From: Marinimicrococcus sp033875255 | GTDB taxonomy: Bacteria > Pseudomonadota > Alphaproteobacteria > Geminicoccales > Geminicoccaceae | NCBI GenBank assembly: GCA_033875255.1 | Contig: JAWZSN010000025.1 | Location: 14,671-78,670 of the forward strand | Length of the DNA: 64,000 bases | Direction: 5' to 3' | Part shown: piece by piece, positions 24,792 to 32,599 of the stretch | How positions within the stretch are numbered: position 1 is the stretch's first letter | How the letters are laid out: the number at the start of each line of letters is the position of its first letter | Position numbers and translations under genes: made by a program | The notes under the pieces: model-generated | Database searches by the model: none | The model's input: the letters and a program-made list of their open reading frames with translations, nothing else | What the model was told of the DNA's origin: nothing

Positions 24792-25607
24792 TCAGCGCTG
24801 GCAGCCGAGGCAGAAAAACGTGGCGCGTCCGCCCTGGACGATGCGCCGGATCGGCCGGCCGCAGTCCAGGCAGGGAGCATCCTCACGACCATAGACGCGA
24901 AAATCGCTCTGGAAATTCCCGAGCTCGCCGCTCGCCTGGACATAGTCGCGCAGCGAGGAGCCGCCGCTCGCGATGGCGTGCTCGAGCACCTGGGGAATGG
25001 CGGTGGCGAGCCGCGCCGCCCGGCGCGCGCCGATGTCGCAGGCGAGCCGCCGCGGCGCGATGCCGGCGCGAAAGAGCGCCTCGCTCGCATAGATATTGCC
25101 GACGCCGACGATCAGGCGCTGGTCCATGATCGCCGTCTTTACAGCCACCAGGCGGCCGGCCAGCAGGGCACGGAGGCGTGCCGCGGTGAGGCCGCCGTCG
25201 AGCGGCTCGATCCCGAGCCCGGCCAGCAGGCGGTGGCGTGGAAGCCCGGCGGCGGGCCACAGATCGAGCAGGCCGAAGCGCCGCGGATCGACGAAGCGCA
25301 GCATCGTTCCGTCGTCGAAGGTGAAGGTCAGGTGCTCGTGACGTCCGGCCGGCGGGGCGTCGAGCAGCAGCCGGCCCGACATGCCCAGATGCAGCAGGAG
25401 AGCGTTGCCGTCGTCAAGAAAGGCCTGGATGAACTTGGCGCGCCGGGCGAAGCCGGTGAGGGTGCGGCCCTCGAGCCGTTCCGGGAGGTGCTCGGGCAGG
25501 GGAAAGCGCAGGTCCGGGCGGCGCTGGACGATCTCGGTGAAGCGGCGGCCGGCGAGGCGCACCGCCAGCGCCCGCATCACCGTCTCGACTTCGGGCAGTT
25601 CCGGCAA
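24792..25607 (-). CDS. mutM: Formamidopyrimidine-DNA glycosylase (Fpg/MutM)
   Basis: 271 residues from a TTG start. The start is fixed by function: the catalytic nucleophile of this family is Pro exposed after removal of Met, and TTG directly precedes the PELPEVET motif, with GGAG upstream. Further family marks are the lysine in HLGMSGRLLLD, the helix-two-turn-helix region MDQRLIVGVGNIYASEALF and a C-terminal Cys4 zinc finger (CLDC ... FFCLGC). The enzyme removes 8-oxoguanine and opened purines and nicks the abasic site. It is divergent from ubiE across 96 bp. Confidence 0.96.
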   Translation of the reverse strand: MPELPEVETVMRALAVRLAGRRFTEIVQRRPDLRFPLPEHLPERLEGRTLTGFARRAKFIQAFLDDGNALLLHLGMSGRLLLDAPPAGRHEHLTFTFDDGTMLRFVDPRRFGLLDLWPAAGLPRHRLLAGLGIEPLDGGLTAARLRALLAGRLVAVKTAIMDQRLIVGVGNIYASEALFRAGIAPRRLACDIGARRAARLATAIPQVLEHAIASGGSSLRDYVQASGELGNFQSDFRVYGREDAPCLDCGRPIRRIVQGGRATFFCLGCQR

Positions 25608-25703
25608 GGCAGGGCTCCACGGAGGTGGCCGGGCTTGCCCGACGGGCCGCCGTCTCCTACAACCGCGACCATCCTCGCCCCAGCCGATGGCGCTTCTATC
25701 TGC

Positions 25704-26519
25704 ATGACCAGAACCGACGCCGCAAGTCCCCGCCCAGGGGCCGGTCCAACGTCCGGCGGGCCCGCCGATGCGGCCGACCGGCTCGCCACCTCCTTCGGCT
25801 TCGAGGAGGTCGAGCCGGCCGCCAAGGCCTCGATGGTCAAGAGCGTGTTCGACAGCGTGGCCGGCCGCTACGACCTGATGAACGACGTGATGAGCGGCGG
25901 CGTGCACCGGCTCTGGAAGGAGGCGATGCTCGACTGGCTGATGCCGCGCCCGGGGCTGCACTATCTCGACGTCGCCGGCGGCACCGGCGACATCGCCCTG
26001 CGGCTGCTCGAGCGCACCGCCGGCGAGGCACGGGTCACGCTGGTCGACATCAACGCCTCGATGCTGGCGGTCGGCCGCGACCGGGCGCTCGATGCCGGCC
26101 GGGTCGCGGGCATCGACTGGATCGCCGGCGACGCCATGCGGCTGCCGCTGCCCGACGCCAGCGTCGATGCCTTCACCATCGCCTTCGGCATCCGCAACGT
26201 CACCCGCATCGACCAGGCGCTGGCCGAGGCGCGGCGGGTGCTGCGGCCGGGCGGTCGCTTCATGTGCCTGGAGTTCAGCCGCGTGTTCCTGCCGCTCCTC
26301 GACCGGCTCTACGACACCTACTCCTTCGCGGTCGTGCCGATGATGGGCCGGCTGATCACCGGCGACGCCGAGAGCTACCGCTACCTGGTGGAGAGCATCC
26401 GCCGCTTCCCCGACCAGGAGGCATTCGCCGCGCTGATCCGTGAGGCGGGGCTCGAGCAGGTGCGCTACCGCAATCTCTCCGGCGGGATCGCGGCGATCCA
26501 TTCCGGCTGGCGTCTCTGA
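25704..26519 (+). CDS. ubiE: Ubiquinone/menaquinone C-methyltransferase UbiE
   Basis: 271 residues from ATG 25704. After an Ala/Gly/Pro-rich lead of ~25 residues comes the conserved FGFEEVEPAAKASMVKSVFD and YDLMNDVMSGGVHRLWK. The SAM-binding motif is YLDVAGGTGDIALRLL, followed by FGIRNVTRIDQALAEARRVL and LEFSRVFLPLLDRLYDTYSF. The end ISGGIAAIHSGWRL-type segment (LSGGIAAIHSGWRL here) is standard. It methylates the benzoquinol ring at C5 in ubiquinone synthesis. ubiB follows after 6 bp, so they form an operon. Confidence 0.96.
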   Translation: MTRTDAASPRPGAGPTSGGPADAADRLATSFGFEEVEPAAKASMVKSVFDSVAGRYDLMNDVMSGGVHRLWKEAMLDWLMPRPGLHYLDVAGGTGDIALRLLERTAGEARVTLVDINASMLAVGRDRALDAGRVAGIDWIAGDAMRLPLPDASVDAFTIAFGIRNVTRIDQALAEARRVLRPGGRFMCLEFSRVFLPLLDRLYDTYSFAVVPMMGRLITGDAESYRYLVESIRRFPDQEAFAALIREAGLEQVRYRNLSGGIAAIHSGWRL

Positions 26520-26525
26520 GCCGCC

Positions 26526-28025
26526 ATGCTGCGCACCTTGCGCAATCTGCGGCGGGTCGCCGGCACCGCCTTCTGTCTCGCGCGCCACAACGCCCTCTTT
26601 CCCTTCGAGCTGATCCCGCAGGCGCGCCCGCTGCTGGCGCTGGCGGACATCTTCGTCGACAAGAGCGCACCCGGGCGGCCCGGCGAGCGTCTCGCCCGCG
26701 CCCTGCAGGAGCTGGGCCCGGCCTTTATCAAGCTGGGCCAGAGCCTGGCGACCCGCGCCGACCTGCTCGGCGCCACCATCGCGCGTGACCTCTCGACGCT
26801 GCACGATCAGCTCCCGCCGTTCTCCGCGGCGCAGGCCCGGGCCCTGCTGGAGAGCGAGCTGGAGCGGCCGGTGGGCCGGCTTTTCAGCGCCTTCAGCGAT
26901 GTCCCGGTGGCCGCTGCCTCGATTGCCCAGGTCCATCTGGCGGTCACCGCCGACGGCCGCGAGGTCGCCGTCAAGGTGCTGCGGCCGGGGATCGAGGAGC
27001 TCATGGAGCGCGACCTCGACTTCTTCCTCTGGCTCGCGCAGTGGGCCGAGCGGCTGCACCCGCCGCTGCGCCGCTACCGGCCCATCGAGGCGGTGCGCTT
27101 CCTCGCGCGCTCGACCCGGCGCGAGATGGACCTCCGGCTCGAGGCCTCGGCCGCCGCCGAGTTCGCCCAGAACTGCGAGCAGGACGAGGGCTTCAAGGTG
27201 CCGGCAGTCGACTGGCGCCTGACCGGCCGGCGCTTTGTCACCTTCGAGCGGGTCGAGGGGCTGCCGGCCGACGAGCCCGACAGGCTGACCGCCGCCGGCG
27301 TCGACCCGGACAGGGTACTGGAGATCGCCGCCCGGGTGTTCTTCAACCAGGTGTTCCGCGACGGCTTCTTCCACGCCGACATGCATCCCGGCAACATGGT
27401 GATCGCGCCGGACGGCACCATCGTCGCCATGGATTTCGGCATCATGGGCCGTCTCGACCTGGCGACCCGCCGCCACCTGGCGGAGATGCTGCTGGGCTTC
27501 CTGCAGCGCGACTACGGCCGCGTCACCGACGTCTTCTTCCGGGCGGGCTTCCTGCCGCCGCACCAGGACCGGGCGGCCTTCACGCAGGCTTGCCGGGCGA
27601 TCGGCGAGCCGATCCTGGGCCTGCCGCTGGACGAGATATCCTTCGGCCGGCTGCTGGGCCAGCTCCTCGCCATGGCCGAGGAGTTCGAGATGGAGACCCA
27701 ACCCCAGCTCCTGCTTTTGCAAAAGACCATGGTGGTGGCCGAGGGGGTGGGGCGAGGGCTCAATCCGCGGGTCAATATCTGGCAGCTCGCCCAGCCGTTG
27801 GTCGAGAGCTGGATGCGCACCCATCTCGGTCCCGAGGCCCAGGCCCGCGAGGCGTTGCGCGACGGCGCCGACGCGCTGCGCCGCCTGCCGGCCCTGGTGC
27901 GCCGCGCCGAGGGGTTTCTCGAGAAACCTTCGGTGGTGGCGGTGCGCGCCGGCCCCACGGGCTGGTTGCCGCTGTGGCTGTTGCCCTTCGTGCTGGGCAT
28001 CCTTTTGGGCCTTGTCTTGGGCTGA
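26526..28025 (+). CDS. ubiB: UbiB, atypical kinase/ATPase of ubiquinone synthesis
   Basis: 499 residues. The UbiB/ABC1/COQ8 motifs are present: KxGQ in GPAFIKLGQSLATRADLL, the Ala-rich nucleotide loop VPVAAASIAQVHLAV, lysine in VAVKVLRPGIEELMERDLDF, catalytic HADMHPGNMVI and DFGIMGRLD. The C-terminus ends in a hydrophobic membrane segment (LPLWLLPFVLGILLGLVLG), as usual. It supports ubiquinone biosynthesis at the inner membrane by an ATPase activity. It follows ubiE directly. Confidence 0.96.
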   Translation: MLRTLRNLRRVAGTAFCLARHNALFPFELIPQARPLLALADIFVDKSAPGRPGERLARALQELGPAFIKLGQSLATRADLLGATIARDLSTLHDQLPPFSAAQARALLESELERPVGRLFSAFSDVPVAAASIAQVHLAVTADGREVAVKVLRPGIEELMERDLDFFLWLAQWAERLHPPLRRYRPIEAVRFLARSTRREMDLRLEASAAAEFAQNCEQDEGFKVPAVDWRLTGRRFVTFERVEGLPADEPDRLTAAGVDPDRVLEIAARVFFNQVFRDGFFHADMHPGNMVIAPDGTIVAMDFGIMGRLDLATRRHLAEMLLGFLQRDYGRVTDVFFRAGFLPPHQDRAAFTQACRAIGEPILGLPLDEISFGRLLGQLLAMAEEFEMETQPQLLLLQKTMVVAEGVGRGLNPRVNIWQLAQPLVESWMRTHLGPEAQAREALRDGADALRRLPALVRRAEGFLEKPSVVAVRAGPTGWLPLWLLPFVLGILLGLVLG

Positions 28026-28109
28026 GCGAACTCCACATCATGGGCGTGAAATAGCCGCACCGGCAGCCTGCCGGCGTGGAACCCGTGATTCCCTTACGGA
28101 TCGTGAGCG

Positions 28110-29324
28110 GTGCAGGACAAGCGCATCTTGCTGATCGTGGGCGGCGGCATCGCCGCCTACAAATGCCTCGAGCTGATCCGCCGGTTGCGCGAGCGCGGCG
28201 TCGCGGTGCGCTGCGTGCAGACCCGCGCGGCCCGCGAGTTCGTGACGCCGCTCTCGCTCGCCAGCCTCTCCGGCAACAAGGTCCACGAGGACCTGTTCTC
28301 GCTGACCGACGAGGCGGAGATGGGTCATATCCGGCTCTCCCGCGAGGCCGAGCTTGTGGTCGTGGCACCGGCCACCGCCGACCTCATGGCGAAGATGGCC
28401 CACGGGCACGCCGACGATCTGGCGTCCACCCTGCTGCTCGCCACCGACAAGCCGGTGCTGCTGGCGCCCGCTATGAACCCGATGATGTGGAGCCACCCGG
28501 CGACCCGACGCAATCTCTCGATCCTGAAGGGCGACGGTGTCCGCACCGTGGGCCCGGGGGCCGGCGACATGGCGTGCGGCGAGACCGGCGCCGGCCGCAT
28601 GGCCGAGCCGCAGGAGATCCTGGCGGCCGTCGAGGCGCTGCTCGGGCCGGCCCGGCGGCCGCTCGCGGGCCGTCGCGCGCTGGTCACCAGCGGCCCGACC
28701 CGCGAGCCCATCGATCCGGTGCGCTACATCGCCAACCACTCCTCCGGCCGCCAGGGCCACGCGATCGCCGCCGCCCTGGCGAGGGCCGGGGCCAAGGTGA
28801 CGCTGGTGAGCGGTCCGGTGATCCAGCCGGACCCCGCTGACGTCTCGGTGGTGCGCGTGGGCACCGCGCTCGAGATGCTGCAGGCCTGCGAGGCGGCGCT
28901 GCCCGCCGACATCGCGGTCTGCGCGGCGGCGGTCGCCGACTGGCGGCCGGAGGCAGCGCCCGGCAGCAAGATCAAGAAGGAGGACGGGGGCGAGCCGGTG
29001 CTCCGCCTCGTCGAGAATCCCGACATCCTGCGGACCCTCGCCACACGGCCCGTCGGCCGGCCGGCCCTGGTGGTCGGCTTTGCCGCCGAGACCGGCGACA
29101 TTCTCGCCTATGGCGAGCGCAAGCTCGCCCGCAAGGGCTGCGACTGGATCCTCGCCAACGATGTGAGCCCGCACACGGGGGTCTTCGGCGGCGGCGAGAA
29201 CAGCGTGGTGCTGCTGCGCCGCGGCGCAGCCCCCGAGCCCTGGCCTAAGCTCACCAAGGAGGAGGTGGCAGCGCGCCTGGTGGAGCGGATCGTGGCAACA
29301 TTTGCGACAGGAGAGCCTGCATGA
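28110..29324 (+). CDS. coaBC: Bifunctional 4'-phosphopantothenoylcysteine decarboxylase/phosphopantothenate-cysteine ligase
   Basis: 404 residues from a GTG start. The N-terminal flavoprotein half (CoaC, ~1-185) opens LLIVGGGIAAYKCLELIRRL and has the substrate clamp PAMNPMMW and the Cys-containing flap GAGDMACGETGAGRMAEP. The C-terminal half (CoaB, ~190-400) has ALVTSGPTREPIDPVRYIAN, NHSSGRQGHAIA, CAAAVADWRPE and the KIKK motif. Together they convert 4'-phosphopantothenate and cysteine to 4'-phosphopantetheine for coenzyme A. The dut start overlaps its stop (ATGA), so the two are coupled as in many Proteobacteria. Confidence 0.96.
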   Translation: MQDKRILLIVGGGIAAYKCLELIRRLRERGVAVRCVQTRAAREFVTPLSLASLSGNKVHEDLFSLTDEAEMGHIRLSREAELVVVAPATADLMAKMAHGHADDLASTLLLATDKPVLLAPAMNPMMWSHPATRRNLSILKGDGVRTVGPGAGDMACGETGAGRMAEPQEILAAVEALLGPARRPLAGRRALVTSGPTREPIDPVRYIANHSSGRQGHAIAAALARAGAKVTLVSGPVIQPDPADVSVVRVGTALEMLQACEAALPADIAVCAAAVADWRPEAAPGSKIKKEDGGEPVLRLVENPDILRTLATRPVGRPALVVGFAAETGDILAYGERKLARKGCDWILANDVSPHTGVFGGGENSVVLLRRGAAPEPWPKLTKEEVAARLVERIVATFATGEPA

Positions 29325-29797
29325 GCGTCGTCGAGATCGCGGTGGAGCGGCTCGAGCATGGAAGCGATCTGCCGCTGCCGGCCTACGCCTCGGCCGGTGC
29401 CGCGGGCCTCGACCTCCTGGCCGCGGTCGGTGAGGAAGTCTTGCTGCCGCCAGGGGGCCGCGCGCTCGTCCCCACCGGCATCCGCCTGGCCCTGCCGGAC
29501 GGCTTCGAGGCGCAGGTGCGGCCGCGCTCGGGGCTGGCCTTGCGGTACGGCGTCACCGTCCTCAACGCGCCGGGCACCGTCGACGCCGACTATCGCGGCG
29601 AGGTGGGGGTGATTCTCGCCAATCTCGGCAGCGAGCCCTTCCCGGTGCGCCGCGGCGAGCGCATCGCCCAGCTGGTGGTGGCGCCGGTGGCGCGCGCCGT
29701 GTGGCGCGAGCAGGAGGTGGCGACCGCCGCCACCGAGCGTGGCGCCGGCGGGTTCGGATCCACCGGAATGGCGGTCGCACGGAGCGGGGGGGCTTGA
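29321..29797 (+). CDS. dut: Deoxyuridine 5'-triphosphate nucleotidohydrolase (dUTPase)
   Basis: 158 residues. All five dUTPase motifs can be followed: ASAGAAGLDLLAA, RPRSGLALRYG, VLNAPGTVDADYRGEVGVIL with the catalytic Asp, GERIAQLVVAPV, and the C-terminal lid RGAGGFGSTG. It is a homotrimer hydrolysing dUTP to dUMP, keeping uracil out of DNA and feeding thymidylate synthesis. It overlaps coaBC by four bases upstream and the Rrf2 gene by one base (TGATG) downstream. Confidence 0.97.
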   Translation: MSVVEIAVERLEHGSDLPLPAYASAGAAGLDLLAAVGEEVLLPPGGRALVPTGIRLALPDGFEAQVRPRSGLALRYGVTVLNAPGTVDADYRGEVGVILANLGSEPFPVRRGERIAQLVVAPVARAVWREQEVATAATERGAGGFGSTGMAVARSGGA

Positions 29798-30249
29798 TGC
29801 TCAAGCCTTCGAAGAAGCTCGCCCTGGCCGTCGAGGCGGTGGTCGACATTGCCCTTCACAGCGGTCTCGACCCTGTGCAGAGCCAGGACATCGCGGCCCG
29901 GCTGGGTCTGCCCCGGCGCTATCTCGAGCAGGTCATGCAGCAGCTCGTGCGAGAAGGCATCCTCAAGGGCGTGCGCGGACCGCGCGGCGGCTACCGCCTT
30001 GCCCGTGAGCAGCGGCGTATCAGCGTCGGCGACGTGTTCCGGGTGGTGCAGGGCGACGAGCCGGCCGAGGAGGCGGGCATCGCCTCGGGCAGCGAGCTCG
30101 GGCACCGGATCATGGTGCCGTTCTGGGGCGAGCTCGAGGAGGAGCTGATGCGGCGGCTCGACGCCGTGACCGTCGAGGATCTGTGCGAGAGGGCTGCTGC
30201 GGCGGGGCTGCGCGGCGAGCAGACGCCGCCGCCCGATTTCATCATCTGA
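29797..30249 (+). CDS. Rrf2-family transcriptional regulator without cluster cysteines
   Basis: 150 residues starting MLKPSKKLALAVEAVVDIAL. The winged helix-turn-helix is clear: SQDIAARLGLPRRYLEQVM followed by LVREGILKGVRGPRGGYRLA, the Rrf2 hallmark. IscR, NsrR and RsrR carry three Cys for an Fe-S cluster around residues 90-105; this protein has none there and only one Cys, near the C-terminus. It may therefore act without a cluster, as CymR does. It is coupled to dut, an unusual partner. Its targets are not evident; a repeat-containing promoter region follows downstream. Confidence 0.88.
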   Translation: MLKPSKKLALAVEAVVDIALHSGLDPVQSQDIAARLGLPRRYLEQVMQQLVREGILKGVRGPRGGYRLAREQRRISVGDVFRVVQGDEPAEEAGIASGSELGHRIMVPFWGELEEELMRRLDAVTVEDLCERAAAAGLRGEQTPPPDFII

Positions 30250-30270
30250 CAGAATGTCGCGTCACGTCAG

Positions 30271-30294
30271 TGCAACAATTCTTGCAACAATGTT
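30271..30294. promoter_or_regulatory. Tandem TGCAACAAT repeat upstream of the DMT transporter
   Basis: TGCAACAAT occurs at 30271-30279 and 30283-30291, a 12-bp period, in an A+T-rich patch 115-135 bp before the transporter start. CAAC-AAT-GTTG at the second copy is also a small inverted repeat. An operator is plausible; the adjacent Rrf2 protein is a candidate binder, by inference only. Confidence 0.4.
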
Positions 30295-30407
30295 GATCGA
30301 GACGAGCACTTCTGCATGACGCGCCTGCATTAGTTGCGCGGGTACGGGCGGGGCGGAAATAGTATAGTCGGTGCGTTCAATCCTCCCGCACTGGCTTCCC
30401 TGCAGAC

Positions 30408-31340
30408 ATGACCAACGCGATGACGGACGTGGCCCCCGGCGTGCCGGCCCGCAGCCTCGGGCTGGCCGCGCTGAGCTATTTGTCCTTCTCCACCGCCGAC
30501 GCGCTCATCAAGGGCTCGAGCGCGGCCTATTCGGTGTTCCAGATCGCCACGGTGATGTCGCTCTTCGCGCTGCTGCCGGTGGTGGTCCTGGGGTTGGCGC
30601 AGGGCGGCGTGCGCGGCCTGCTGCCCAACCGCTGGGGCCTCGTGCTGCTGCGCGGGGTGCTCACCGCCACCGGCTCGATCTGTGCCTGGCTCGCCTTCTC
30701 CATGCTGCCGCTGGCCGACGGCTATGCGATCCTGTTTGCCGCGCCGATGCTGGTGACGGTGCTCTCCGCGGTGATCCTGCGCGAGGAGGTCGGCTGGCGT
30801 CGCTGGCTGGCGACCGGGATCGGCTTTGCCGGCGTCATGGTCATGGTCCGCCCCGACTTCGCCACTCTCGAGCTGGGACACGGGCTGGCGCTGGCCGGTG
30901 CCAGCTGCGGCGCGCTCTCCTTCGTCGTTCTCAAGCGGATCGGCACCCGCGAGCGCAGCGCGCCGGTGCTCTTCATCCTGTTCTTGAGCATCCTCGCGGC
31001 GAGCCTGCCCATGACGGTACGCGATTTCGTGATGCCGGATCTGACGGGTCTGCTGGCCATGGCCGTGGCCGGGCTGCTCATGGGCATGGGCCAGACCGGG
31101 CTCGTGCTGGCCACCCGCAGCGCGCCTGCCGTCGTGGTGGCGCCGTTCCAGTACAGCCAGATGATCTGGGCGGTGCTGTTCGGCGCGCTCCTCTTCGGCG
31201 ACCGGCCGACGCCCATGCTGTTCGCGGGCATGGCGCTGGTGGTCGGCAGCGGCCTCTTCATTCTGTGGCGCGAGACGGTGCGCCGCACCATCGTCACCAT
31301 CGCCACCCACGGCGAGGTTCCCGCCCGCGCCGCCCGCTGA
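30408..31340 (+). CDS. DMT-superfamily (EamA) transporter
   Basis: 310 residues with about ten hydrophobic segments in two EamA repeats. Repeat 1 starts LAALSYLSFSTADALIKGSS and ends with VILREEVGWRRWLATGIGFA. Repeat 2 begins ALAGASCGALSFVVLKRIG and ends with LLFGDRPTPMLFAGMALVVG. The R/EE-x-x-x-R-W loop and GxxLIxxGV-like ends are standard. Family members export amino acids, metabolites or drugs across the inner membrane. An alternative start at 30420 is possible. No substrate clue is given by the neighbours. Confidence 0.9.
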   Translation: MTNAMTDVAPGVPARSLGLAALSYLSFSTADALIKGSSAAYSVFQIATVMSLFALLPVVVLGLAQGGVRGLLPNRWGLVLLRGVLTATGSICAWLAFSMLPLADGYAILFAAPMLVTVLSAVILREEVGWRRWLATGIGFAGVMVMVRPDFATLELGHGLALAGASCGALSFVVLKRIGTRERSAPVLFILFLSILAASLPMTVRDFVMPDLTGLLAMAVAGLLMGMGQTGLVLATRSAPAVVVAPFQYSQMIWAVLFGALLFGDRPTPMLFAGMALVVGSGLFILWRETVRRTIVTIATHGEVPARAAR

Positions 31341-31374
31341 GCCGGCTGAGGGGCTCGCGCGACCACGCGCCGCC

Positions 31375-31423
31375 GCCAGACAAGCAAAAAGCGGGAGAGA
31401 AGGCCGCGCAGCGTCCTCTCCGG
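31375..31423 (+). repeat. Dispersed intergenic repeat, diverged copy E
   Basis: GACAAGCAAAAAGCGGGAGA, then GAAGGCCGCGCAGCGTCC. It keeps the purine-rich lead and a shortened core (GGCCGCGCAGCG) compared with copies A, B and D. Confidence 0.45.
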
Positions 31424-31529
31424 TTCCGGCGCCTCGATATGCGGGGCCGGGGCCGCCGGCGTAGGTTCTGTTCCAGCCCGCGGGGAAACACACTAACCTG
31501 CCCTTCTGGCAGACCAGGGGAGAGCGGCG

Positions 31530-32372
31530 ATGCGTGCAGGACGGATCGAGCTGGGCGGCGAGTTCGGTGATCTGGCGCTGGGATTTACCGAGTGGGGCGA
31601 TCCGGAGGCCCGCCGTGCCGTTCTCTGCGTGCACGGCCTGACCCGCAACGCGCGAGATTTCGACATGGTCGCAGGCGCCCTTGCGCGGGGCGGGGCACGG
31701 GTGGTGTGCGTCGACGTCGCCGGCCGCGGGCTCAGCGACTGGCTCGACCAGCCCGGTGACTACCAGCCCGCGATCTACGCGCGCCAGCTCCGCTGCTTCA
31801 TGGAACGGATGGGGTTGACCGGTGCCGACTGGCTCGGGACCTCCATGGGCGGCATCATCGGCATGCTGGTGGCGGCCGGCCAGGACAGCCCGGTGCGCCG
31901 GCTCGTTCTCAACGATATCGGGCCGCTGATCCCGGCTGCCGCGACAGCACCGATCCGCGACTATCTGGGGCTGGATCTCGTGTTTGCGAGCCTGGCCGAA
32001 CTCGAGCACCACCTTCGGGTGATCCACGCCGGCTTCGGCCCGCTGCACGATTCCCACTGGCGCCACCTGGCCCTGCACAGCGCCCGGCGTGCCGAGCGCG
32101 GCTGGCGCCTGCACTACGACCCGGCGATCCGCGTGCCCTTCGCCGACGCGCACGAGGGCGATACCGACATGTGGGAGACCTGGGACAGGATATCGGCGTC
32201 CACGCTGGTGCTGCGCGGCGCCTCCAGCCTGCTCCTCCCGGCCGAGATCGCCCAGGAGATGACCCGCCGCGGGCCGCGGGCGCAGCTCGCCACCTTCGAG
32301 GAGACAGGCCACGCCCCGGCCCTGATGAGCGAGGAGCAGATCAGGGTCGTGCGCGGGTTTCTCGAGAGCTGA
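31530..32372 (+). CDS. Alpha/beta-fold hydrolase
   Basis: 280 residues with GGGGAG before ATG 31530. The oxyanion-hole motif is CVHGLTRNARDFD (~31-43), the nucleophile elbow is GTSMGGIIG (Ser about residue 109), the acid is likely Asp in the strand after STLVLRGASS or nearby, and the catalytic His is in EETGHAPALMSEEQ. The pattern HGLTRN with GTSMGG occurs in a subgroup of ester or lactone hydrolases near C-C bond hydrolases. No pathway context fixes the substrate. It stands alone, flanked by dispersed repeats. Confidence 0.88.
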   Translation: MRAGRIELGGEFGDLALGFTEWGDPEARRAVLCVHGLTRNARDFDMVAGALARGGARVVCVDVAGRGLSDWLDQPGDYQPAIYARQLRCFMERMGLTGADWLGTSMGGIIGMLVAAGQDSPVRRLVLNDIGPLIPAAATAPIRDYLGLDLVFASLAELEHHLRVIHAGFGPLHDSHWRHLALHSARRAERGWRLHYDPAIRVPFADAHEGDTDMWETWDRISASTLVLRGASSLLLPAEIAQEMTRRGPRAQLATFEETGHAPALMSEEQIRVVRGFLES

Positions 32373-32390
32373 GCGGCAAGGCCGCGGCCG

Positions 32391-32425
32391 CGGGCGCTGC
32401 GCGCGGTTTCCTTCTTCCGGTCGGT
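32391..32425 (-). repeat. Dispersed intergenic repeat, copy C
   Basis: On the minus strand ACCGACCGGAAGAAGGAAAC leads into CGCGCGCAGCGCCCG. It sits 18 bp past the hydrolase stop and faces copy B, so the two form an imperfect inverted repeat with about 100 bp between arms. Confidence 0.7.
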
Positions 32426-32525
32426 CGAAGGCGGGAGGGTTGGATAGCGTGGCCACCGCCGTGAAGGATAGCGCGGCGCCATCGCCCGCACCGTCACGGC
32501 CACCGACTCTCCAAGCGCAGCCTAC

Positions 32526-32563
32526 ACCGACCAGAAAGAAGGGAAGAAGCCGCGCGCAGCGCC
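32526..32563 (+). repeat. Dispersed intergenic repeat, copy B
   Basis: ACCGACCAGAAAGAAGGGAA leads into the identical 15-nt core GCCGCGCGCAGCGCC at 32549-32563. It lies 36 bp past the hemB stop. Read in the hemB direction the GC core is followed by a T/C tract, a terminator-like order. Confidence 0.75.
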
Positions 32564-32599
32564 TTGCAGGGTTCTCGGCCTGGGAATGTGCGGCGCTGA

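Noticed and set aside
25608..27824. Long minus-strand frame continuing upstream of mutM
   Set aside because: It is antisense to ubiE and ubiB, has low-complexity His/Gln/Arg/Glu-rich translation typical of high-GC shadows, and the real mutM start is set by the catalytic proline.
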